Of a stretch of 5,008 bases of DNA, positions 1 to 5,008 are shown one piece after another (positions within the stretch are counted from its first letter, which is position 1; every line of letters begins with the position of its first letter). Below the pieces are notes generated by a model. It saw only the letters and a list, made by a program, of their open reading frames with translations. It was not told the origin of the DNA and made no database searches. Origin of the DNA: Mariprofundaceae bacterium (GTDB taxonomy: Bacteria; Pseudomonadota; Zetaproteobacteria; Mariprofundales; Mariprofundaceae); contig JAUZQS010000247.1 of NCBI GenBank assembly GCA_030950875.1, positions 1-5,008 on the forward strand, read 5' to 3'. The position numbers were made by a program, and so were the translations under genes.

Positions 1-52
1 GCATTAGCTTACTGCACATGTTGGGGACTTTGTCAATTTGACTCCCACGGAT

Positions 53-57
53 GGAGG
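53..57 (+). promoter_or_regulatory. Shine-Dalgarno of rpoS; decides the start
   Basis: GGAGG lies eight bases before the ATG at 66. The in-frame ATG at 51 overlaps this site and has no ribosome binding site of its own; it would add only the five residues MEGRG. The ATG at 66 is therefore the likelier start. Confidence 0.8.
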
Positions 58-65
58 GTAGGGGA

Positions 66-911
66 ATGGCTAAAAAGCGTAGTGTTGATCCGATGACTAT
101 TTATATGCGTGAAATATCGCGTTATACTCTTTTGACTGCCAAAGAAGAAGTTATGCTTTCAAGGCGTCTTAGGGATGGCGATGAGAGCGCACGGCAGCAT
201 ATGATTAATGCCAACCTTCGCTTGGTCGTAAAAATAGCACGGCGTTATATGAATCGTGATTTGCCATTGGCAGATCTTATTGAAGAGGGAAATATTGGTC
301 TTATGCGGGCTGTTGAAAAGTTTGATGATGCGCATGGATGTCGTTTTTCAACCTATGCAACGTGGTGGATTCGCCAGTCGGTTGAACGGGCAATTATGAA
401 CCAAGGCCGCACCATTCGCTTGCCCGTACACGTGGGCAAAGAGTATAATTCGATGCTGCGTTCGGCGAATCATTTGCGCACTATATTGGGCCATGAGCCA
501 AGTGAAAGTGAGATTGCTGTGCATATGGGCAAGACACCGGCTCGTATTCAGGCATTATTAAGTGCTACGTTGCAAACAGAAAGTGCAGATACCGCATTGC
601 ATGATGATGGTGATTTTACGTTATATGATGTTACCGAAGATGTTACTGCTGAATCGCCTGGAGACCAGCTAGATGCATCTATTCGTGACGGTATGTTGAT
701 GGACTGGATGCAAAAGCTAGGCAAAAAAGAGCGAGAAGTGGTACGATTGCGCTATGGCTTAGAGAGTCACGAAGACCCATGGACACTTGAAGCAATTGGT
801 CAACACATGGGGGTAACACGTGAACGTATTCGTCAAATTCAGGTTGTGGCATTAAAAAAACTGCGTTCATTGATGGATGCAGATCATATTTGTCTTGAGG
901 AGATTGTTTGA
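66..911 (+). CDS. rpoS: RNA polymerase sigma factor RpoS-like (group 2 sigma-70)
   Basis: This sigma-70 family factor directs core RNA polymerase to promoters; RpoS controls stationary-phase and general stress genes. From the ATG at 66 it has 281 residues. Region 1.2 is near residues 8-36 (DPMTIYMREISRYTLLT). Region 2 is near 42-113, with NLRLVVKIARRY, DLIEEGNIGLMRAVEKFD and the promoter-melting and -10 recognition segment FSTYATWWIRQSVERAIMNQ. Region 3 is near 120-195. Region 4 is near 215-268, with the -35 helix-turn-helix TLEAIGQHMGVTRERIRQIQ. The segment RTIRLPVHVGKEYN and the overall spacing match RpoS. Region 1.1 and the long non-conserved insert of RpoD are absent, as is the RpoH box. 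It is shorter than E. coli RpoS (about 330 residues), mainly at the N-terminus. It overlaps apt by two bases. RpoS versus another group 2 sigma factor is the only real doubt. Confidence 0.88.
   Translation: MAKKRSVDPMTIYMREISRYTLLTAKEEVMLSRRLRDGDESARQHMINANLRLVVKIARRYMNRDLPLADLIEEGNIGLMRAVEKFDDAHGCRFSTYATWWIRQSVERAIMNQGRTIRLPVHVGKEYNSMLRSANHLRTILGHEPSESEIAVHMGKTPARIQALLSATLQTESADTALHDDGDFTLYDVTEDVTAESPGDQLDASIRDGMLMDWMQKLGKKEREVVRLRYGLESHEDPWTLEAIGQHMGVTRERIRQIQVVALKKLRSLMDADHICLEEIV
897..902 (+). promoter_or_regulatory. Shine-Dalgarno of apt, inside the rpoS end
   Basis: GAGGAG lies within the last codons of rpoS, five bases before the TTG at 908. It supports the TTG start, which is the only start-like codon before the conserved DYPKPGIVFKDIT segment. 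Confidence 0.7.
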
Positions 912-1435
912 GTTCATCTAAGGCTATAAATTTTCGCGATTTTATTCGTGATATTCCCGATTACCCTAAGCCAGGTATTGTTTTTAAAGACATCACACCT
1001 TTATTGGCAGATGGCGATGCCTTTGGCGCTTGTATTTCAGCATTGGCATGCCACGTTCCGAATGATGCAACGCTTATTGTTGGGGTTGAATCGCGGGGTT
1101 TTTTGTTTGGAGCAGCCTTGGCACAATTAACTGGATTAGGCTTTGTTCCCGTACGCAAACCTGGCAAATTACCTGCGGATGTGCATGCAGTAGATTATGA
1201 GCTTGAATATGGTATGGATCGTTTGGAAATACACTGTGATGCCTTGGAGCATGGTCAGAAAGTTGTTGTTGTTGATGATTTGCTGGCGACAGGCGGTACA
1301 GCCAAGGCAACGTTACAGCTCATTAATAAATTCGGGGCAGAGGTTGTGGCTTGTTTGTTTGTGATTGAGTTATCTTTCCTTGATGGGCGTAAAGTGTTGA
1401 GTGACACACCTGTACATCATTTAGTTTCTTATTGA
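908..1435 (+). CDS. apt: Adenine phosphoribosyltransferase
   Basis: This cytosolic purine-salvage enzyme converts adenine and PRPP to AMP and pyrophosphate. The 175 residues are close to the usual 170-185. Visible family marks are DYPKPGIVFKDITPLL (18-33), the loop ESRGFLFGA (61-69), FVPVRKPGKLP (79-89), YELEYG (97-102) and the PRPP-binding motif VVVVDDLLATGGT (119-131). The start is a TTG that shares bases with the rpoS stop (TTGA), with GAGGAG five bases upstream, so translation is probably coupled to that of rpoS. No ATG is available before the conserved N-terminal segment. The protein is complete and ends VHHLVSY, like other Apt C-termini. A hairpin and T-tract follow about 35 bases after the stop. 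Recognition is secure; the link to RpoS physiology is inference. Confidence 0.95.
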   Translation: MSSSKAINFRDFIRDIPDYPKPGIVFKDITPLLADGDAFGACISALACHVPNDATLIVGVESRGFLFGAALAQLTGLGFVPVRKPGKLPADVHAVDYELEYGMDRLEIHCDALEHGQKVVVVDDLLATGGTAKATLQLINKFGAEVVACLFVIELSFLDGRKVLSDTPVHHLVSY

Positions 1436-1471
1436 TACTTGCAAGAAACTTGCTTTCTTATGCGTTTTTGT

Positions 1472-1503
1472 GAATTTACAAGCACATTTTTGTAAGTTTT
1501 TTT
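1472..1503 (+). terminator. Probable intrinsic terminator after apt
   Basis: Arms 1472-1481 and 1490-1499 can form ten pairs (seven Watson-Crick, three G-U) around the eight-base loop GCACATTT. A run of seven T (1497-1503) ends the structure, and a second T-rich tract runs to 1516. The stem is AT-rich, so it is weaker than a classical terminator. A smaller alternating hairpin (GCAAG/CTTGC or AAGAAA/TTTCTT, 1441-1459) lies just upstream and may help. Confidence 0.55.
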
Positions 1504-1516
1504 AGTTTCTTTTTTT

Positions 1517-1614
1517 GTAACTATTCCGCTCACCCCTTATTTTCCCGATGCCAGCGTTAATAAGCGGCAACCTGAACAGTTACAGGCTACTTTGTGGGTG
1601 CACTGAAGCGTTAC
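1517..1614. mobile_element. 98-bp MITE-like element or IS remnant with IS66-type ends
   Basis: The left end GTAACTATTCCGCTCACCC (1517-1535) and the reverse complement of the right end, GTAACGCTTCAGTGCACCC (1596-1614), agree at 14 of 19 positions. IS66-family elements are known for inverted repeats starting GTAA and for 8-bp target duplications. The flanking octamers here are CTTTTTTT (1509-1516) and CTTTTTGC (1615-1622), six of eight identical, although both are low in complexity. No transposase fragment is visible inside. A second right-type end, CTGAACAGTTAC, lies at 1572-1583. Inference: a non-autonomous derivative or deletion remnant. The alternative is a structured RNA, since the same repeats can pair. 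Confidence 0.45.
1572..1583 (-). repeat. Internal copy of the element's right end
   Basis: CTGAACAGTTAC matches CTGAAGCGTTAC at 1603-1614 in ten of twelve bases, 31 bases upstream. With the left end at 1517 it forms a perfect six-base inverted repeat (GTAACT/AGTTAC). It could be an alternative or older terminus of the same element. Confidence 0.4.
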
Positions 1615-1618
1615 CTTT

Positions 1619-1647
1619 TTGCCTTTGATAATCCGTTGATTTATATG
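1619..1647 (+). promoter_or_regulatory. Possible sigma-70-type promoter for the hairpin RNA
   Basis: TTGCCT (1619-1624, four of six to consensus) and TATATG (1642-1647, four of six) are separated by 17 bases. Transcription would start near 1653-1655, about eight bases before the long hairpin. The -35 starts five bases after the end of the MITE-like element. The match is moderate and could be chance in this AT-rich stretch. Confidence 0.3.
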
Positions 1648-1662
1648 CGTGTAAACACTGTT

Positions 1663-1826
1663 ACCTAGACCCTGCAAGTGTTTGTGCGTGCAGAGTGTAA
1701 GGTATTGGTTTACAAGGCGTATTGAAAAAACACGTCGTCACCTTATTGGTAATGAGTGTTTTTTCAATAGTCTAGGTGAATCAAGAGGTTGCGCTATGTA
1801 TGTGCAAACACTTGCAGGATCTAGGT
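1663..1826 (+). ncRNA. Candidate structured RNA: 164-nt gap-free long hairpin, 6S-like in size
   Basis: Arms 1663-1733 and 1756-1826 face each other in one register (paired positions always sum to 3489), with no bulge over 71 positions: 53 Watson-Crick pairs, nine G-U and nine mismatches. The outer helix 1663-1692/1797-1826 has one mismatch in 30, and CCTGCAAGTGTTTG/CAAACACTTGCAGG is perfect. Internal loops lie at 1701-1704/1785-1788 and 1714-1719/1770-1775, with a weak nine-pair helix between them. The apical stem (1720-1733/1756-1769) has 14 perfect pairs, and the terminal loop has 22 bases. A closing stem, a weak middle and an apical stem at about 165-180 nt recall 6S RNA, but I see no conserved 6S sequence and no large constitutive bubble. 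A moderate promoter lies upstream; no clear terminator follows, only a five-pair hairpin at 1837-1853 without a T-run. Alternative: a fold-back mobile element. Confidence 0.45.
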
Positions 1827-1917
1827 GTTAAGTCAGAGCGTGCAGGATACGCTTGTTGTGGCTATCATGCTGCATCATTATGGGTGTGCTTTCTTATGCC
1901 TCGATGATACTATTTAT

Positions 1918-1994
1918 GCCCTCGTAGCTCAGATGGATAGAGCGACCCCCTCCTAAGGGGTAGGCCACAGGTTCGACTCCTGTCGAGGGCACCA
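1918..1994 (+). tRNA. tRNA-Arg, anticodon CCU
   Basis: The 77-base cloverleaf is complete. The acceptor stem is GCCCTCG/CGAGGGC (1918-1924/1984-1990). The D stem is GCTC/GAGC (1927-1930/1940-1943). The anticodon stem is ACCCC/GGGGT (1945-1949/1957-1961), with loop CTCCTAA and anticodon CCT at 1952-1954. The T stem is ACAGG/CCTGT (1967-1971/1979-1983) with loop TTCGACT. The discriminator is A, and CCA is encoded at 1992-1994. It reads AGG, a minor arginine codon. Only 45 bases, without a terminator, separate it from gyrA, so shared transcription is possible. I find no convincing promoter directly upstream. Confidence 0.97.
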
Positions 1995-2039
1995 AGAATT
2001 TGTTTGAATGATGAAATATAAAGTGCGTTTGGAGATAGA

Positions 2040-4601
2040 ATGGACGAAATACTGAACCCTGCAGTACCAGTTTTGATTGAAGATGAGATGAAACGCTCCT
2101 ATCTGGATTATGCGATGAGTGTGATCATTGGGCGTGCTTTACCTGATGCACGAGATGGCCTCAAACCTGTTCATCGCCGTATTTTGTATGCTATGCAAGA
2201 TTTGGGTTGTACCCATGACAAACCTTACAAAAAATCAGCCCGTGTTGTCGGTGATGTAATTGGTAAATATCACCCGCATGGTGATACCGCAGTGTATGAT
2301 GCCTTGGTGCGTATGGCGCAACCTTGGAGCATGCGTCATGTGCTGGTCGATGGGCAGGGTAACTTTGGATCTGTTGATGGAGATTCTCCAGCGGCGATGC
2401 GTTACACTGAATCACGGATGAGCAAATTATCGGCGGAATTGTTGGCTGATCTTGATAAAGATACGGTTGATTTTGGCCCGAACTATGATGATTCAATGTC
2501 TGAGCCTAAAGTTTTACCTGCGAAGTTCCCTTGTCTATTGGTGAATGGCTCACAAGGTATTGCGGTGGGCATGGCAACCAATATTCCTCCACATAACTTG
2601 GCTGAAAGTATCAATGCAACGATTGCCTTGATTGACAATCCTGATGCAGATGATGATGAGTTGATGCAGATTATGCCTGGCCCTGATTTTCCAACGGGCG
2701 CATTTATTTATGGTAGGGCAGGCATGCGTGATGCCTTTATTTCAGGACGTGGCTCGGTGACCATGCGTGCCAAAGCAACGGTGGAAATCAATTCGCGTAC
2801 CAAACGCTCTTCTTTGATTATTTCTGAGCTTCCTTATCAGGTGAATAAAGCCAAGTTGATTGAAAATATCGCACATTTGGTGCGTGATAAGAAGTTGGAA
2901 GGTATTTCTGATTTACGCGATGAATCAGATCGTGATGGCATGCGTATTTATATTGAATTAAAACGCAATGAAATCCCTGAAGTGATTCTGAATAACTTGT
3001 ACAAGCATACCCAGCTGCAATGTAACTTTAGCTGTAATATGTTGTCCTTGATCGATGGTCAGCCAAAATTGTGTGGTGTGCGTGAGTTGTTGTTGCACTT
3101 TATTGATCATCGCCGTCAGGTTGTGACACGTCGCTGTTTGTTTGATTTAAGAAAAGCTGAAGCCCGTGCACATATTTTAGCAGGCTTGTTAATTGCATTG
3201 GATCATATTGATGCAGTTATTAAATTGATTCGTGGAAGCCAGACTGGGGCAGAAGCCAAACAAGGCTTGATGGATACATTTGCACTTTCGGATAAACAGG
3301 CTCAGGCAATTTTGGATATGCGTTTGCAGCGTTTGACCGGTCTTGAATATGATAAAATCAAGGCAGAGTTTGAAGAAATTCAAGCCTTGATCACGCATTT
3401 AAAAGCTATTTTGGCAGATGAAAAACTGTTGATGAAGGTGATTCGAGAAGAGTTGGAAGAAGTACGTGATAAGTATGCCGATCCACGTCGTGCAGAAATC
3501 ATGGACGAAACAGCCGAGTTATCGGTTGAAGATTTGATTACCGAAGAAGACATGATTGTAACCATTTCTAATGAAGGTTATATCAAACGTAATGCTACAA
3601 GCTTGTACCGCGCGCAGCGCCGTGGTGGTAAAGGCAAAACAGCCATGACCACCAAAGAAGAAGATTTTGTTGCGCAGTTGATGGTGGCATCGACGCATGA
3701 CTATTTATTATTCTTCTCAGATAAAGGCCGTGTATTCCGCAAGAAAGTTTATGAAGTGCCACAAGCAGGGCGTGCAACGCGTGGTAAGGCATTGATTAAT
3801 CTATTGCCTGTTGAAAAAGGCGAGAAAATTTCAGCAACCTTGGCAGTTCGCGAGTTTGATGATGAGCATTGCATTGTGATGGCTACGCAGAACGGTGTAA
3901 TCAAGAAAACCAAGCTGTCTGAATACCAAAATATTCGTACCAACGGTATTATTGCTATTAAACTGGATGAAAATGATGGTTTGATTGGCGTGGTGAAATC
4001 CAATGGTGAGCAGGATATTATGTTGGCATCCAGTGGCGGTAAGCTGATTCGCTTCCATGAAACGGATGTGCGCACGATGGGACGTAGCACACGCGGTGTG
4101 ACAGGTATGCGTATGCCGAAAAATAATACGGTGATTTCCATGACCTTGGTAGCAGAAAAAGCCTCGTTGTTGGTAGTTTCTGAGAATGGCTATGGCAAGC
4201 GTACTTTGGTGTCGGAATATAATTGTCAAAAACGTGGTGGCCAAGGCGTATTCACTTTGAAAACAGGTGATCGCAATGGTGCTATGGTAGCAACGATTCA
4301 GGTGCTTGATGATGATCAGGTGATGATGATGACTGATACGGGTCGTTTGATGCGTATGAAAATGAATGGTATTTCTGTGATTGGCCGTAATACGCAAGGC
4401 GTTACTTTGATTAAATGTAATAAAAAAGAACGGGTGATTGGTGCTGTGCGGGTGATTGAAAAGCAGGATGATGAAGAGGCAGAGTTGTTTGAATCAGGTG
4501 ATGATGAATCAAACAATGGTGAATCAAATAACGATGAATCAAATAATGGTGAATCAAACAATGGTGAATCAAGCAATCCTGAATCAGGAACCGATGAATG
4601 A
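2040..4601 (+). CDS. gyrA: DNA gyrase subunit A
   Basis: GyrA is the breakage-reunion subunit of the A2B2 type IIA topoisomerase that adds negative supercoils using ATP. The protein has 853 residues (E. coli 875). The N-terminal region has [20 protein letters not shown] (20-39) and the quinolone region [12 protein letters not shown] with Thr83 and Asp87; Thr83 is a natural state in several wild-type gyrases, so it is not evidence of resistance. The catalytic tyrosine is Tyr122 in AAMRYTE. The GyrA box QRRGGKG (526-532) separates it from ParC. Blade motifs recur about every 50 residues near 526, 578, 633, 682, 731 and 783, giving a complete six-bladed C-terminal pinwheel that wraps DNA. The last 36 residues (818-853) are a repeat-encoded tail with twelve acidic and no basic residues. 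GGAG lies five bases before the ATG. The stop overlaps the serS start. Confidence 0.98.
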   Translation: MDEILNPAVPVLIEDEMKRSYLDYAMSVIIGRALPDARDGLKPVHRRILYAMQDLGCTHDKPYKKSARVVGDVIGKYHPHGDTAVYDALVRMAQPWSMRHVLVDGQGNFGSVDGDSPAAMRYTESRMSKLSAELLADLDKDTVDFGPNYDDSMSEPKVLPAKFPCLLVNGSQGIAVGMATNIPPHNLAESINATIALIDNPDADDDELMQIMPGPDFPTGAFIYGRAGMRDAFISGRGSVTMRAKATVEINSRTKRSSLIISELPYQVNKAKLIENIAHLVRDKKLEGISDLRDESDRDGMRIYIELKRNEIPEVILNNLYKHTQLQCNFSCNMLSLIDGQPKLCGVRELLLHFIDHRRQVVTRRCLFDLRKAEARAHILAGLLIALDHIDAVIKLIRGSQTGAEAKQGLMDTFALSDKQAQAILDMRLQRLTGLEYDKIKAEFEEIQALITHLKAILADEKLLMKVIREELEEVRDKYADPRRAEIMDETAELSVEDLITEEDMIVTISNEGYIKRNATSLYRAQRRGGKGKTAMTTKEEDFVAQLMVASTHDYLLFFSDKGRVFRKKVYEVPQAGRATRGKALINLLPVEKGEKISATLAVREFDDEHCIVMATQNGVIKKTKLSEYQNIRTNGIIAIKLDENDGLIGVVKSNGEQDIMLASSGGKLIRFHETDVRTMGRSTRGVTGMRMPKNNTVISMTLVAEKASLLVVSENGYGKRTLVSEYNCQKRGGQGVFTLKTGDRNGAMVATIQVLDDDQVMMMTDTGRLMRMKMNGISVIGRNTQGVTLIKCNKKERVIGAVRVIEKQDDEEAELFESGDDESNNGESNNDESNNGESNNGESSNPESGTDE
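4491..4595 (+). repeat. Seven 15-bp tandem repeats encoding the GyrA acidic tail
   Basis: Seven consecutive in-frame 15-mers each begin GAATCA. The core form GAATCAAAYAATGGT occurs in units two, four and five. The encoded pentapeptides are [30 protein letters not shown] and ESGTD. The outer units (one, six and seven) are the most diverged, as in arrays that expand from the middle. Because each unit is five codons long, gain or loss keeps the frame. Confidence 0.92.
4586..4589 (+). promoter_or_regulatory. Shine-Dalgarno of serS within the last gyrA repeat
   Basis: AGGA lies eight bases before the serS ATG. It exists only because the seventh repeat reads GAATCAGGAACCGAT rather than the core form, so the repeat array and the ribosome binding site overlap. 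Confidence 0.55.
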
Positions 4602-5008
4602 TAGATCGTAAGGCATTTCGTAAAGATTTTGAAATCATGCAGAAAGCTTTGGCGCGTCGTGGTGATGCGCATGTAGCAGAAGATTCTGCTTGGGGGCGTG
4701 CACGAGCTTTGGATACCTCACAACGGGATGTGAAAGCGCAGTCGGAAGCCTTACAGGCGGAGCGCAATAGCGTATCCAAGCTGATTGGTCAGAAAAAGAA
4801 ACAAGGTGATGATGCTTCGCAAGAATTGGCGCGTATGGGCGAGGTTGCCAAGCAATCCAAGCTGTTGGATGTGCAAGCCAAAGAAGCCGAAGCTGCATTT
4901 TCAGATGCCTTGTTGGAAATTCCAAATATGCCCCATGAATCTGTGCCTGATGGTGCCGATGAAGATGATAATATTGAAATTCGTCGTTGGGGAAATCCCC
5001 GCCAAGAT
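4598..5008 (+). CDS. serS: Seryl-tRNA synthetase, N-terminal part (cut by window end)
   Basis: SerRS is a class II synthetase that charges tRNA-Ser (and tRNA-Sec where present) with serine. The first 137 codons are present and open to the window edge. Visible family marks are the N-terminal [22 protein letters not shown], the long antiparallel coiled-coil arm near residues 28-105 that grips the tRNA-Ser variable arm, with [13 protein letters not shown] at 52-64, and the junction motif [12 protein letters not shown] (108-119) followed by [12 protein letters not shown] (121-132). The catalytic core with class II motifs 1-3 lies beyond the window. The ATG shares bases with the gyrA stop (ATGA), so translation is probably coupled to that of gyrA. 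Nothing looks broken. Confidence 0.95.
   Translation, partial: MIDRKAFRKDFEIMQKALARRGDAHVAEDSAWGRARALDTSQRDVKAQSEALQAERNSVSKLIGQKKKQGDDASQELARMGEVAKQSKLLDVQAKEAEAAFSDALLEIPNMPHESVPDGADEDDNIEIRRWGNPRQD

Noticed and set aside
1..50. Possible end of an upstream gene (an open frame closes at TGA 39-41) and the inverted repeat GTCAA-T-TTGAC at 32-42.
   Set aside because: Only 13 codons are visible with no recognisable motif, and the repeat is too short to name a regulator.
1517..1583. The inverted repeats GTAACT/AGTTAC, CCGCT/AGCGG and CACCC/GGGTG read as a riboswitch or structured leader.
   Set aside because: The termini fit a mobile element better, the inner helices need unequal bulges, and no known riboswitch core is present.
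1571..1586. CCTGAACAGTTACAGG as a LexA-type operator.
   Set aside because: CTG and CAG are eight bases apart rather than ten, and the site lies within the mobile-element end.
1837..1853. AGCGT/ACGCT hairpin as terminator of the candidate RNA.
   Set aside because: Only five pairs, and no T-run follows.
1894..1924. Direct repeat TTATGCC(C)TCG covering the tRNA 5' end, as an integration site.
   Set aside because: It is about ten bases, and integrative elements normally use the tRNA 3' part; no integrase is nearby. Probably chance.
2017..2022. TATAAA as a -10 box for gyrA.
   Set aside because: No acceptable -35 at proper spacing; a lone AT-rich hexamer is weak evidence.
2262..2310. Thr83 of GyrA as a quinolone-resistance change.
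   Set aside because: Threonine is the natural residue in several wild-type gyrases and Asp87 is unchanged, so no resistance can be inferred.
3749..4779. Long open frames on the - strand opposite gyrA and serS.
   Set aside because: They lack ribosome binding sites and family motifs, overlap each other and lie opposite strongly conserved genes; they are shadows of the coding strand.

Overview
The window reads as part of a proteobacterial chromosome. It has a RpoS-type sigma factor (a family confined to Proteobacteria), housekeeping genes with ordinary proteobacterial motifs, moderate to low GC by eye, and good Shine-Dalgarno sequences. Sequence feel and the short RpoS would suit a Zetaproteobacterium or a gammaproteobacterium, but I cannot place it further without a search.

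Positions 1-50 hold only the leader of the first gene. From 66 to 1435 lie two tightly coupled genes on the + strand: a 281-residue RpoS-like sigma factor, then apt (adenine phosphoribosyltransferase). Its TTG start overlaps the rpoS stop codon. An AT-rich hairpin with a T-tract at 1472-1503 probably ends this transcript.

The 482 bases between apt and the tRNA (1436-1917) have no credible protein gene but are full of structure. First comes a 98-bp element (1517-1614) bounded by GTAAC...GTTAC inverted repeats that resemble IS66-family ends, probably a MITE or IS remnant. A possible promoter (1619-1647) follows directly. Then comes a striking 164-nt segment (1663-1826) in which every position of one arm faces the other in a single gap-free register: 62 of 71 positions can pair in RNA. 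Nine of these pairs are G-U wobbles on the + strand, against only one A-C opposition. That asymmetry points to a + strand structured RNA of about the size of 6S RNA, although a fold-back mobile element is not excluded. This is the main candidate for something undescribed.

A tRNA-Arg(CCU) with an encoded CCA lies at 1918-1994. It is followed, with no visible terminator, by gyrA (2040-4601) and the first 137 codons of serS (4598 to the window end), whose start overlaps the gyrA stop as ATGA. The gyrA reading frame ends in seven 15-bp tandem repeats encoding an acidic pentapeptide tail. The last, diverged repeat also carries the serS ribosome binding site.

Functionally, the left pair covers stationary-phase or stress transcription and adenine salvage. 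The right block covers DNA supercoiling and seryl-tRNA charging, with a minor arginine tRNA in front.
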